Of a stretch of DNA of 13,625 nucleotides, positions 1 through 7,406 are shown in pieces (within the stretch, counting starts at the first letter, position 1; each line of letters opens with the position of its first letter). Origin of the DNA: Dehalococcoidia bacterium (GTDB taxonomy: Bacteria; Chloroflexota; Dehalococcoidia; GIF9; AB-539-J10); assembly GCA_030669525.1 (NCBI GenBank), contig DAOVDO010000006.1, positions 1-13,625 on the forward strand, given 5' to 3'. The position numbers and the translations under genes were made by a program. The notes under the pieces were generated by a model. It did not search any database and was not told the origin of the DNA. It saw only the letters and a program-made list of their open reading frames with translations.

Positions 1-796
1 GGATGGTAACCGTGTACCAGTAACACAGGGGGTTATCGGACGGTCCTACAATCCAGTTTCTGGAGAATTGTATCATCTGCCCCCAATCGGCATAGCCCTC
101 CGGTGCACCCAGACCCAGGAAGCTCAACGCTGCCGCTGATAGAACAATAGCGCCGATGTCCAGGGAAGCCATGATTAAGGTGGGATAGATAGCGTTGGGC
201 AGGACATGTCTCAGTATTATTCTACGGTGCGAACTGCCTATCCCCCGCGCTGCCTCTACATAATCTTCCTCCCTGACTGCCAGTATGTCTCCCCTGATTA
301 GCCGTGTATAGGAAGGCCAGGAGACGATGGTGAGCGCAATGATTACACTGTTCAAGCTGGGTCCGAGAGCTGCCGTGATAGCCATGGCTAAAATCAGTGG
401 CGGGAAAGCCAGAAATATGTCGGTGACTCGCATGATGACTTCATCTATAATGCCGCCAAAGTATCCGGCTATGCTGCCGAGCGTGATACCTATGAGCAAT
501 ATGATTATTATTACGGTCAAGCCTACCTTGAAGGCGGAGCGAGTCCCCCAGATGACCCCATAGAAGATGTCGTATTGACCCTGGGTAGTGCCGAATATAT
601 GTTCCTCCCCGGGAGGTAGGGGTGTAGGTTTAAAGCCATCTCTGGGTATCTGGTAGGGGTCTATTTGGTCCTCATGGGGTGGTGCCAGGACAGGGGCAAG
701 TATAGCGATGAAGACAAAGATAATAAGAAGTGTTAGCCCTATAGCCGAAAGCGGGTTGCTCCGCAGCAGGTGTAAAGTGTACTTCAGACTGTTCAC
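1..796 (-). CDS. ABC transporter permease, DppC/OppC-like (partial, runs off left edge)
   Basis: This is the second inner-membrane permease of a peptide/nickel-type ABC importer. Only the first 265 codons lie in the window; the C-terminus is beyond base 1. Translation shows an N-terminal membrane segment (about residues 16-38), a periplasmic stretch containing FGTTQGQYD (68-76), then the core membrane segments. The cytoplasmic EAA loop (about 171-203, with DYVEAARGIG and LRHVLPNAI) contacts the ATPase subunit. The ending ALSFLGLGAPEGYADWGQM is the usual DppC signature. The start is GTG at 796-794, whose last two bases are the first two of the upstream permease's TGA stop (GTGA overlap), so the two permeases are probably translationally coupled. 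The ATPase genes (dppD/dppF type) are expected further left and cannot be seen. Family is secure; the transported substrate is not known. Confidence 0.93.
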   Translation of the reverse strand, partial: MNSLKYTLHLLRSNPLSAIGLTLLIIFVFIAILAPVLAPPHEDQIDPYQIPRDGFKPTPLPPGEEHIFGTTQGQYDIFYGVIWGTRSAFKVGLTVIIIILLIGITLGSIAGYFGGIIDEVIMRVTDIFLAFPPLILAMAITAALGPSLNSVIIALTIVSWPSYTRLIRGDILAVREEDYVEAARGIGSSHRRIILRHVLPNAIYPTLIMASLDIGAIVLSAAALSFLGLGAPEGYADWGQMIQFSRNWIVGPSDNPLCYWYTVTI

Positions 797-1839
797 CCTA
801 CTTTAGCCCCCAATCTTATCCTGGGATCGACGCGGGCGTAGAGAAAATCGACTACCAGGTTGGTAATTACGAACAGGACACCGTTGAACAGGGCGAAGCC
901 CAGTACGGCAGGAATGTCCAGGTGGACGGCTGACTGCCAGGCCCACCAGCCAAGCCCCTTGTAGTTAAAAATGGTCTCGGTAATGACTACACCGTTTACC
1001 AGCATGGCCAGAAGGTAGCCTGATATCGTCAGCACTGGAATCAGGGCATTCCTCCTGGCGTGTTTGCTGACCACCGTGCCCTCATCTACACCCTTGGCGC
1101 GGGCGGTAAGTATGTAACCCTTGCCCAGAGCTTCCAGCATGCTGGACCGCATCAGGCGCATTATGAAAGCCACATTGACTACGCAAAGAGTTATCACAGG
1201 AAGAACCAGGTGCCTCAAGCTGTCCAGCAATACCGCGCCATTCCAATTTAAAATGGCATCCAGTACATTGAGATGAGTATAGCGGATGAACGCTTCGGAG
1301 TTGACCAGGATGTTCATCTCGGTGCACAGTCTCTCCGGTGGTAAAAGTCCGGAGAAATAACCATAGAAGACCATCAGGAGCATCAGCCCCAGCCAGAAGG
1401 TGGGCAGGGACCAGCCTATAATAGCCCCCAGACGGGTGATATGGTCGAGGGGTCTATCCTTGTGGGCAGCGGCCTTACTGCCCAGTAAGATGCCGCTGAT
1501 GATGATTAGCGGCGCGGCAAATATAGCCAGTTCCAGGCTGGTGGGCAGGAAATGCAATATGGCGTCCGTAACCGGCATGGATACCACCCTGGACCAGCCC
1601 AGGTTGCCGTGCAGCACCTGATTTATCCAGGTGCCGTACTGGACCCATACCGGTTGATTGAGGCCGTACTTCTCAATTATGGCAGCCACGTTGGATAGCT
1701 GCTTGACGTCCCGGACATAAAGAGCAGCTCTCTCTATGGGGGAGAAAAACTGCAGTACGGCGAATACAAGAAGGCTGACACCAAATAGCACCGGTATGAT
1801 AAGTGCCAGCCTGCGAATAATATAATCTCTAAGTTGCAA
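793..1839 (-). CDS. ABC transporter permease, DppB/OppB-like
   Basis: First inner-membrane permease of the importer, forming a heterodimeric channel with the downstream DppC-like subunit. The 348 residues match the family in length. The start IIRRLALIIPVLFGVSLLVF is the typical first membrane helix (about 7-27). Further helices lie near 103-121, 137-162, 211-230, 265-290 and 312-333. The EAA loop at about 236-270 contains GYILTARAKG and RRNALIPVLT, and the end DFLYARVDPRIR is characteristic. The start codon is TTG (1839-1837), preceded by an AAAAGGA stretch about 10 nt upstream; no better ATG is present nearby. It lies 124 nt downstream of the binding-protein gene, separated from it by a strong hairpin, and overlaps the next permease by a GTGA junction. 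Which of the oligopeptide, dipeptide or nickel substrates it carries cannot be told from sequence. Confidence 0.94.
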   Translation of the reverse strand: MQLRDYIIRRLALIIPVLFGVSLLVFAVLQFFSPIERAALYVRDVKQLSNVAAIIEKYGLNQPVWVQYGTWINQVLHGNLGWSRVVSMPVTDAILHFLPTSLELAIFAAPLIIISGILLGSKAAAHKDRPLDHITRLGAIIGWSLPTFWLGLMLLMVFYGYFSGLLPPERLCTEMNILVNSEAFIRYTHLNVLDAILNWNGAVLLDSLRHLVLPVITLCVVNVAFIMRLMRSSMLEALGKGYILTARAKGVDEGTVVSKHARRNALIPVLTISGYLLAMLVNGVVITETIFNYKGLGWWAWQSAVHLDIPAVLGFALFNGVLFVITNLVVDFLYARVDPRIRLGAKVG

Positions 1840-1862
1840 GCTTTGAGGTTCCTTTTACAAGT

Positions 1863-1896
1863 GAAAGGCCCCCGCTAATCGGGCAAGGGGCCTTTC
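1863..1896 (-). terminator. Intercistronic hairpin between binding-protein and permease genes
   Basis: A perfect 10-bp stem, GAAAGGCCCC (1863-1872) with GGGGCCTTTC (1887-1896), encloses a 14-nt loop. In the direction of transcription (minus strand) the stem is not followed by a T-run, so it is not a classical intrinsic terminator. In binding-protein-dependent transporters such hairpins often protect the upstream message from 3' decay, giving more binding protein than permease. That role is inferred here. Confidence 0.45.
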
Positions 1897-1963
1897 CTTG
1901 CTTTTCTAATTAGCTTATTCCGGGTGCTGTAATGTTAACACCCTTTGCTATCTTGCGCTAATC

Positions 1964-3781
1964 TCAATACCCTTTGCTCAGCGTGTATACATGTCCTATT
2001 TGTGCCGGGTCTATGGGGTTGAACACGAATCCCTGGACCCAATCGCGGAAGTATCGCCTGCCCAGCGGCTGGCACAGCAGAATGCCGGGATTATCATCAT
2101 AGTATATTTGCGCCAGCTCATTATAGATTGCCTGTCTTTCTGCCGGGTCTGTTGCGGCAATTCCTTTAGCAATTAGCTCATCTACCGCGGGATTCCTGTA
2201 GTTCTGCCATCCAGAGAAGGTACCATGGCTGTGCATGAATGGGTAGATAAAGTTGTGGGCATCAGGGTAATCGGCCAGCCAGCCAATCTGGAACATAGGC
2301 AGCAACTGCATGTACATGCCCCTGAGTAGCGTTGGCCACTGCATAACCTGGATCCTTACCTGGAAATTCGGGTTAATCTTGAACAGGTTAGACTGCAGGA
2401 TTTCGCAGGCGGTCTTTCTGGGAGTATTACCGGCGTTGTAGCCTATGGTAAATACAAACCCTTTCTCCCAGACCTCGCCACCCCATGCCTTCTTGAAGTG
2501 TTCCTCTGCCTTGGCCAGGTCTTTGGCATACTTCGGCAGGTCGGGGTTATGGTAGGAAAGCCCATCAATCACGGGTGAAGCCATTTGCTTGCCCTCGTTT
2601 GACATGGCATCACTTATGTAAAGCTCCCAGTCAAAGGCATAGGTGAACCCTTTCCTGATGTCATCGTCGGTGAAGAAGTCGAGCGGTACGCCGTTGCCGT
2701 CCAGTTTGCCGCTGCCAACAAAGGTGCTCTCGGGGTTGATATCGAACTGGAAGAAGAAGGAATCTACGCTCAGTTCAGGCAGGTCCTTGTACACCGTTAA
2801 CCCCTTGGAACCCTCAAGCTCGCTGATGTAGTCCCTGGGAACATAGACCCAGTCGGCGTCACCAGCCTCCAGCATGAGTTTCCTGGTGGTCCATTCGTCC
2901 ACGACCTTGGTGATAAATCTGGCGAAGTTGGCTGGTTCTTTCCAGTAGTTGTCGTTTCTTACCAGTGATAGCTCAATGCCTGCGTCCCATCTCTCCAGCA
3001 TAAAAGAGCCAGTGCCGTTAGCTATTGACTGCAGGGGTGAGCCACCGGCAGGAGGGTCGTTGAGCGCTTCGTATGAAGCCTGCGTGCCATCCCAGTCACC
3101 TTTCTCTATGCACCATTCCCGGTCCACAATGGAACCCCAGGGACCGGCAAGAATCTGCATGAACGGTTCATAGGGGGCTACCAGGTTGAATTGCACCCAG
3201 TCACCATCTACCTCAACCGCATTCGTTATGTCCGACAGTGGGATGAGTCCGTCGTCTGTGCGAGAAGTCTGGATGCCGAGCAGCGGCTCGAAGAACATCC
3301 ACTGAGGTCCGGCGCCGTAGTCCTGTACCATTCCTCGCTCGAAGGAGTATTCCACGTCCGACGGGGTTAAATCGTTGCCATTGTGGAATTTTACTCCCTT
3401 TCGAATCTTGAAGCGGTAAGTCTTACCATCTGCAGAGACATTCCACTCTGTAGCCAGTGCCGGGGCGAACTTATTTACGCTCTCGCCATCATACCAGATA
3501 AGAGGGTCATAGATAGTTTGAGTCTGTTCACCGCTGGCCGTGTCATAACCGTAGACCGGGTCGAGAGAGTCAACATCTCCGATGGTGGCCTGGATGAAGG
3601 TATCGGGGTTGTTGATCTCCGGCGTTGGCGGTGGCGCCGGTGCCGGTGCCGGTCCGGGTGCAGGTGCTGGTGCCGGCCCTGGTGATGGTGCTGGCTCTGC
3701 GGCGCATGCTGGTAGCAGCATGCACGCCAGGAGCAATACCGACACGAGCAAGCCCAGCTTGCCTATTGATTTGCTTTTCAT
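1964..3781 (-). CDS. ABC transporter substrate-binding lipoprotein (SBP family 5, peptide/nickel type)
   Basis: Extracytoplasmic solute-binding protein that captures the substrate and hands it to the permease pair encoded downstream. The 605 residues begin with a charged N-terminus and a hydrophobic helix, ending in a lipobox LPAC with the lipidated cysteine at residue 26. A low-complexity Pro/Ala linker follows (about 29-53), then the family-5 binding domain to the C-terminus. Family hallmarks seen are the DSLDPVYGYD stretch near the start of the domain, LATEWNVSADGKTYRFKIRK, GVKFHNGNDLTPSDVEYSFE and a C-terminal FNPIDPAQIGHVYTLSKG. The ATG at 3781 has a strong ribosome site, AGGAGGA, 6 nt upstream, which fixes the start. 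A -35/-10 pair at 3846-3818 sits upstream. The substrate is unknown: this family binds peptides, nickel, sugars and other solutes. Confidence 0.94.
   Translation of the reverse strand: MKSKSIGKLGLLVSVLLLACMLLPACAAEPAPSPGPAPAPAPGPAPAPAPPPTPEINNPDTFIQATIGDVDSLDPVYGYDTASGEQTQTIYDPLIWYDGESVNKFAPALATEWNVSADGKTYRFKIRKGVKFHNGNDLTPSDVEYSFERGMVQDYGAGPQWMFFEPLLGIQTSRTDDGLIPLSDITNAVEVDGDWVQFNLVAPYEPFMQILAGPWGSIVDREWCIEKGDWDGTQASYEALNDPPAGGSPLQSIANGTGSFMLERWDAGIELSLVRNDNYWKEPANFARFITKVVDEWTTRKLMLEAGDADWVYVPRDYISELEGSKGLTVYKDLPELSVDSFFFQFDINPESTFVGSGKLDGNGVPLDFFTDDDIRKGFTYAFDWELYISDAMSNEGKQMASPVIDGLSYHNPDLPKYAKDLAKAEEHFKKAWGGEVWEKGFVFTIGYNAGNTPRKTACEILQSNLFKINPNFQVRIQVMQWPTLLRGMYMQLLPMFQIGWLADYPDAHNFIYPFMHSHGTFSGWQNYRNPAVDELIAKGIAATDPAERQAIYNELAQIYYDDNPGILLCQPLGRRYFRDWVQGFVFNPIDPAQIGHVYTLSKGY
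3624..3697 (-). repeat. Low-complexity GGTGCC-type repeat encoding Pro/Ala linker
   Basis: Degenerate hexamer-like repeats of GGTGCC/GGTGCT/GGTCCG on the plus strand encode alternating Pro-Ala with some Gly on the minus strand. They form the linker between the lipidated cysteine and the folded domain of the binding protein. Such tracts can change in copy number between strains. Confidence 0.75.
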
Positions 3782-3817
3782 TTCTTGTCCTCCTTATGGA
3801 ATTCTTATGTGGGGCAA

Positions 3818-3846
3818 AATGTAACACCACCTGTTTAGCTTGTCAA
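3818..3846 (-). promoter_or_regulatory. Predicted sigma-70-type promoter of the ABC importer operon
   Basis: On the minus strand a perfect -35 box TTGACA (3846-3841) is followed by a 17-bp spacer and TACATT (3823-3818), with a TG one base before the -10 box (extended -10). Spacing and position, about 40 nt upstream of the binding-protein ATG, fit a vegetative promoter. Predicted from consensus only. Confidence 0.65.
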
Positions 3847-3947
3847 TAGGCTGTAGCTAAGTTGTTGATGTTCTACGATTTTGTCACCTACTCGCTTCAC
3901 TTACGTCCGTTTTTCCTCTATTATATTGTTGAGGTTTGAAATTACCA

Positions 3948-4979
3948 ATGGAACCAGAAACGCTGGAATGGCTTGAGGACCGGTTGAGAATACTGGACCA
4001 GAGCAAACTTCCTCAGGTGCAGAGCTTTGTGGACCTGTCTGACTACCGGGATGTGGCCTGGGCTATCAGGGAGATGAAGGTTAGAGGGGCGCCAGCTATC
4101 GGCATAGCCGCCGCCTATGGAATAGCCCTGGGAGGGCAAGCAATAGAAGCGGCTAGCAGGGATAAGTTCCTCACCCGATTAAATCAGGTTATACAGACGT
4201 TGTCTGCCACCAGGCCTACTGCAGTCAACCTGTTCCGGGCTATTGGCAGGATGAAAGAGACGGCTACCAGAGGCGATAATATTGCTGAGATAAAGAAAAT
4301 GCTCGTTAATGAAGCAAAGCAAATCCACAGTGAAGAAATAGAGGCAACCAGGAAGCTTTCCCAGATAGGTGCCGGGCTTATTAAAGACGGCTTTACCATT
4401 CTCACTCACTGCAACGCCGGTTTTTTAGCCACTGCTGGCTATGGCACTGCGCTGGGTGTAATCAAAGCTGCTGAAGAGCAGGGAAAACGCATAAGCGTCA
4501 TCGCTACGGAAACTCGTCCTCTTCTCCAGGGGGCCAGGCTTACCGTCTGGGAATTGAAGCGGGCAGGCATTCCGGTGACCTTAATCACTGATTCCATGGC
4601 TGGCTATTTTATGCGCCGGGGTGGGATAGACTGTGTTATCGTTGGCGCCGACAGAATCGCTGCCAATGGCGATGTGGCTAATAAGATTGGCACCTACTCT
4701 CTGGCTGTGTTAGCCAGAGAGAACAGCATCCCCTTCTATGTGGCTGTGCCAACAACCACCATTGATTTTTCCCTGGCTTCAGGGGACGAAATACCTGTTG
4801 AGCAGCGGAATCCCCAAGAGGTGACCCATATTCGGGGGGTGCCCATTGCGCCTGAAGGGACAGAGGCTGCTAACCCTGCTTTCGATATAACCCCTCATAA
4901 TTATATCAGCGCTATCATCACTGAAAGGGGTATAATAAAAGAGCCTTTTATCGATGAATTAGTAAAAGCTGCTGCTTGA
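3948..4979 (+). CDS. mtnA: S-methyl-5-thioribose-1-phosphate isomerase
   Basis: Cytosolic aldose-ketose isomerase converting methylthioribose-1-phosphate to methylthioribulose-1-phosphate in methylthioadenosine salvage. The 343 residues match the MtnA/eIF2B-like family throughout. Visible are LRILDQSKLP near the N-terminus, the RGAPAIG loop (46-52), THCNAGFLATAGYGTALG with the catalytic Cys155, and IVGADRIAANGDVANKIGTY with the catalytic Asp235. These correspond to Cys160 and Asp240 of the Bacillus enzyme, a constant offset of five. The ATG at 3948 is preferred: GAGGT at 3931-3935 lies 12 nt upstream, whereas an in-frame TTG at 3936 has that site directly against it. The partner enzyme mtnP lies 1.5 kb downstream on the same strand. 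The only promoter hint is a TATATT at 3922-3927 with a poor -35. No later salvage enzymes (mtnB, mtnC, mtnD or a class II aldolase) are in the window. Confidence 0.95.
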   Translation: MEPETLEWLEDRLRILDQSKLPQVQSFVDLSDYRDVAWAIREMKVRGAPAIGIAAAYGIALGGQAIEAASRDKFLTRLNQVIQTLSATRPTAVNLFRAIGRMKETATRGDNIAEIKKMLVNEAKQIHSEEIEATRKLSQIGAGLIKDGFTILTHCNAGFLATAGYGTALGVIKAAEEQGKRISVIATETRPLLQGARLTVWELKRAGIPVTLITDSMAGYFMRRGGIDCVIVGADRIAANGDVANKIGTYSLAVLARENSIPFYVAVPTTTIDFSLASGDEIPVEQRNPQEVTHIRGVPIAPEGTEAANPAFDITPHNYISAIITERGIIKEPFIDELVKAAA

Positions 4980-5008
4980 AGTGCGGGTGTCACCAAAGCC
5001 GCTTTTTT
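4979..5008 (+). terminator. Weak terminator-like hairpin with T6 tail after mtnA
   Basis: GCGG (4983-4986) can pair with CCGC (4999-5002), extended by AA/TT past a short bulge, and is followed by six T residues (5003-5008). The stem is short and the loop is 12 nt, so termination, if any, is likely partial. It would separate mtnA from the next gene. Confidence 0.3.
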
Positions 5009-5039
5009 AGGTAAAGAGTAACCAGAGGGGGTGATAGAT

Positions 5040-5627
5040 ATGGAGCTTTCTCCATTAGCAAGGGAGAGATTGGCCAGGATAGGCGCTCTGTCATCGGAGG
5101 AAAGAGAGGGTATGAGGCGTTCAAACGAGCTTGATTCCATGCTCTCTCAGTATTTCCAGGGAGAGCTTGGCTCCGAGGAACTGTGGAAGGAGCTGAAATC
5201 TCTTAAAGACCAGAGTGATGAATCCATTGTAATAGAGGCACAGGTCAAGCTGGTTGATACGCTCCGATTACAGATGGGCCAGGCGGATTTTGAGCAGCGC
5301 CGCAGCGCCATTTTAGCACTGGAGACGATGAAGGGCGAGGGAAAATATTCCAGCCTGGAGTTGATTTTCAATTCAATCGAAGACCTGCGACAGAAATATA
5401 CACAGGCGAAGGAGCAGGCATACGAGCAACTCAAAGCAGGTATAGAAAAACAGCTTCAGACAATAACCCAGCAGGCGATCAGGCAGGGTATGAAGATTGA
5501 TGTGGAAAGCTCAGTGGATGCCAATATCAAAAATAGCCCGCAGTGGAAAGGTTTCATCTCTGAGCACGAGCAAGCATCCGGGGAAATGTTTAACGGCTAC
5601 ATAGCCAGGCTGCGCGAGCTTATATAG
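5040..5627 (+). CDS. Hypothetical helical protein
   Basis: I do not recognise a family. The 195-residue product is charged (Glu, Lys, Arg, Gln) and almost entirely predicted helical. Runs such as FNSIEDLRQKYTQAKEQAYE (about 110-129) and the following KQLQTITQQAIRQG look amphipathic or coiled-coil. There is no signal peptide, membrane segment, cysteine motif or nucleotide-binding loop, so it is probably cytoplasmic. The start is set at the ATG of 5040 because AGGGGGTGAT (5026-5035), close to a full Shine-Dalgarno, lies at proper distance. The in-frame GTG at 5031 is inside that site. It sits 60 nt after mtnA and before the toxin-antitoxin pair, and it may once have been contiguous with mtnP. 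It could be an accessory of the salvage genes or an unrelated neighbour. Confidence 0.8.
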   Translation: MELSPLARERLARIGALSSEEREGMRRSNELDSMLSQYFQGELGSEELWKELKSLKDQSDESIVIEAQVKLVDTLRLQMGQADFEQRRSAILALETMKGEGKYSSLELIFNSIEDLRQKYTQAKEQAYEQLKAGIEKQLQTITQQAIRQGMKIDVESSVDANIKNSPQWKGFISEHEQASGEMFNGYIARLRELI

Positions 5628-5719
5628 ATGATTGAGGGAGGTAGCTTTCATCTCCCAGAATCCTCGGGGGCATTCAACGTGAGTTATTCTGTGAGCGTTT
5701 GATAAAACAAATATATAAT

Positions 5720-5748
5720 TTGCAATAAAATCCTCTATTGATTATAAT
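5720..5748 (+). promoter_or_regulatory. Predicted promoter of the toxin-antitoxin operon
   Basis: TTGCAA (5720-5725, four of six matches to -35) is separated by 17 bp from a perfect TATAAT (5743-5748). It lies 42 nt upstream of the antitoxin ATG in an AT-rich stretch unlike the flanking genes. The gap 5628-5789 otherwise holds only this promoter and the two palindromes described separately. Confidence 0.6.
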
Positions 5749-5778
5749 CAATATGGTCATTATAGGCATAATGATCAT
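5737..5778 (+). promoter_or_regulatory. Two adjacent palindromes, probable antitoxin operators
   Basis: The first is a perfect 16-bp palindrome ATTGATTATAATCAAT (5737-5752) that contains the -10 hexamer. The second is an inverted repeat with 10-bp arms, TGGTCATTAT (5754-5763) and ATAATGATCA (5768-5777), one mismatch and a 4-nt spacer. Phd/YefM antitoxins commonly bind paired palindromes over their own promoter. Binding here would block RNA polymerase, so negative autoregulation is the natural reading. Confidence 0.6.
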
Positions 5779-5789
5779 GGGGGTTAATA

Positions 5790-6065
5790 ATGCTTAAGAA
5801 GATATCAGCACAAAAAGCCAGGCAGAGGTTTGGAGAGATGATGGATGAGGTTCGTCTCAAGGGGGACAGATATATTATAGAGAGGGGAAATAGACCGATG
5901 GTGGCAGTGATGCCTGTGGAAGAGTATGCTGCATGGGAGGAGAGCAGGGAAAGGCTTTACGGAAAGATCAGACAAATAAGGGGAAGAAGCAAGGATGTGT
6001 CCTCAGAAGTGCTTGAGGGCGAGATCAAGGAAGCTATAGAAGCAGCAAGAAGTTTTAATCAGTAG
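5790..6065 (+). CDS. Type II antitoxin, Phd/YefM family
   Basis: Antitoxin of the pair with the PIN-domain protein encoded next. The 91 residues show the Phd/YefM N-terminal DNA-binding fold: ISAQKARQRFGEMMDEV (5-21), then strands around RYIIERGNRPMVAVMPVEEY (27-46). A charged helical C-terminal tail follows (about 50-91), which in this family wraps the toxin. The ATG at 5790 is preceded by GGGGG (5779-5783) at 6 nt. The operon has its own promoter and palindromic operators. The toxin gene begins 9 nt after the stop. The order antitoxin then toxin is typical. Labile antitoxin and autoregulation are family knowledge, not tested here. Confidence 0.88.
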   Translation: MLKKISAQKARQRFGEMMDEVRLKGDRYIIERGNRPMVAVMPVEEYAAWEESRERLYGKIRQIRGRSKDVSSEVLEGEIKEAIEAARSFNQ

Positions 6066-6074
6066 ATATTTCTT

Positions 6075-6509
6075 ATGCTTAAAATTGTTTTGGATGCTAA
6101 TGTATTCGTCAGCGCCTTGTTAAATCCCCATGGTAAACCAGCCCAAATCCTTAATTATGTTTTTGAAAACAGAATTCGCCTTTTCGCTTCGTCGCATATC
6201 CTTAGAGAACTGGAGCGGGTCTTAAGCTATCCAAAGTTGGTGAACAGGCACAGATTAGATAGTGAAGAACTAAAGGGATTCATCTCTGACATTTTAAGCA
6301 TAGTATCACTGGTTGAGGAGAAGAAGATAGTTGAGGTAATAATGGAGGGCCCTGCGGATAATCATTATTTATCCTGTGCCTTCGATGCAGAGGTAGATTT
6401 TATCGTCTCAGGGGATGTTCATTTGCTGAACCTGGGAGAATATGAAGGAATTAAAATAGTTACGCCCGCGCAGCTTTTAGAGATAATTAAAAGGGAGGGA
6501 AAAGCTTAA
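6075..6509 (+). CDS. PIN-domain toxin (putative ribonuclease, TA system)
   Basis: Probable Mg-dependent RNase toxin of the PIN fold, of the kind annotated as 'putative toxin-antitoxin system toxin component, PIN family'. At 144 residues it has normal length. The acidic site appears intact: Asp7 in IVLDANVFVSALL, Glu45 in ILRELERVL, Asp95 in GPADNHYLSCAF, and Asp114 in FIVSGDVHLLNL. The C-terminal IKIVTPAQLLEIIK is also typical. The start ATG at 6075 has no clear ribosome site, suggesting dependence on translation of the antitoxin just upstream. Its TAA stop shares its last base with the ATG of mtnP (TAATG), an odd coupling of a toxin with a housekeeping gene. Target RNA is unknown. Confidence 0.88.
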   Translation: MLKIVLDANVFVSALLNPHGKPAQILNYVFENRIRLFASSHILRELERVLSYPKLVNRHRLDSEELKGFISDILSIVSLVEEKKIVEVIMEGPADNHYLSCAFDAEVDFIVSGDVHLLNLGEYEGIKIVTPAQLLEIIKREGKA

Positions 6510-7372
6510 TGCCCGAAGTGAAAATAGGGATTATTGGTGGAAGCGGCCTTTACCACCTGAAGGGGATGACTGAGATAGAACAGGTGAAGGTTAACACACC
6601 TTTTGGCGAGCCCAGCGATGATATTGTAGTGGGAAATCTGGAAGGTATAAAGGTTGCTTTTCTTCCCAGGCATGGAAAGGGACATCGGATTTATCCCGGT
6701 GGGCTTCCATCAAGGGCGAATATCTACGCTTTGAAATCTCTGGGGGTGGAGAGGGTTATCTCGGTGGGAGCTGTGGGCAGCCTGAAAGAGGAAATAAAAC
6801 CACTGGACCTGGTTGTCCCTGACCAGATCATCGACAATACCAAAGGCAGGGACAGCACTTTCTTCACCAGCAGCATAGTGGCTCATGTTGCCTTCGCTGA
6901 GCCTTTCTGCCCTGTATTAAGCCAGGTTTTATTTAAGGCGGCTACCATGGTAGGTGCAACGGTGCATAAGGGAGGTGTTTATGTGGCCATAGAAGGACCA
7001 CAGTTTTCCTCCAGGGCTGAATCGCAGATTTACCGCTCGTGGGGCGCCGATATTATAGGTATGACAGTCATGCCGGAAGCAAAATTAGCCAGGGAAGCTG
7101 AAATGTGTTATACCATGCTCGCCGTTGTCACCGACTACGATTGCTGGCATCCCAGCCACCAGTCGGTGACGACCGAGATGATTCTGGCCAGCCAGAAGAA
7201 GGGTATTGACACTGCCAGGGAAATCCTGAGACTGGCGATTCCTGAAATCCCGCAGGCGAGGAGTTGTGACTGCTCTGCTGCGCTCAAGAATGCCATTGCT
7301 ACATCGCCTGCGCATATACCGGATAAGGTAAAGGCAGATTTGGCTCTGCTTATCGGGAAATATCTAAAATGA
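6509..7372 (+). CDS. mtnP: S-methyl-5'-thioadenosine phosphorylase
   Basis: Cytosolic trimeric or hexameric phosphorylase cleaving methylthioadenosine with phosphate to adenine and methylthioribose-1-phosphate, the MtnA substrate. The 287 residues contain GIIGGSGLY (7-15), the phosphate-binding RHG (54-56), AIEGPQFSSRAES (160-172), the GMT motif (184-186) and VTDYDCW with Asp209 and Asp211. The two aspartates indicate 6-amino-purine (adenine) specificity rather than guanosine/inosine. A CDC motif (253-255) near the C-terminus resembles the CXC disulfide motif reported in thermophilic archaeal phosphorylases. The ATG at 6509 overlaps the stop of the PIN toxin gene, and GGGAGGGA lies 6-13 nt before it inside the toxin gene. 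Adenosine or inosine phosphorylase activity is the alternative, less likely given the Asp pair. Confidence 0.94.
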   Translation: MPEVKIGIIGGSGLYHLKGMTEIEQVKVNTPFGEPSDDIVVGNLEGIKVAFLPRHGKGHRIYPGGLPSRANIYALKSLGVERVISVGAVGSLKEEIKPLDLVVPDQIIDNTKGRDSTFFTSSIVAHVAFAEPFCPVLSQVLFKAATMVGATVHKGGVYVAIEGPQFSSRAESQIYRSWGADIIGMTVMPEAKLAREAEMCYTMLAVVTDYDCWHPSHQSVTTEMILASQKKGIDTAREILRLAIPEIPQARSCDCSAALKNAIATSPAHIPDKVKADLALLIGKYLK

Positions 7373-7406
7373 GTGTAAAATACATCCAGTCATTGTGGAT
7401 AAGAAT

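Noticed and set aside
327..563. 78-residue plus-strand frame near the left edge
   Set aside because: It is opposite the membrane segments of the DppC-like permease, whose minus-strand translation is clearly homologous to its family.
3383..3849. Several plus-strand frames opposite the binding-protein signal and linker region
   Set aside because: Their composition comes from the GC-rich Pro/Ala repeat of the minus-strand lipoprotein; no ribosome sites and no homology recognisable.
3847..3947. Possible SAM or other methionine-related riboswitch upstream of mtnA
   Set aside because: The leader is too short (about 100 nt with the divergent promoter) and shows no SAM-box stems or terminator.
5628..5702. 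24-residue frame starting right after the stop of the helical protein gene
   Set aside because: No ribosome site of its own apart from the previous gene's end, composition unremarkable, and it ends in the AT-rich promoter region; chance is the simplest explanation.
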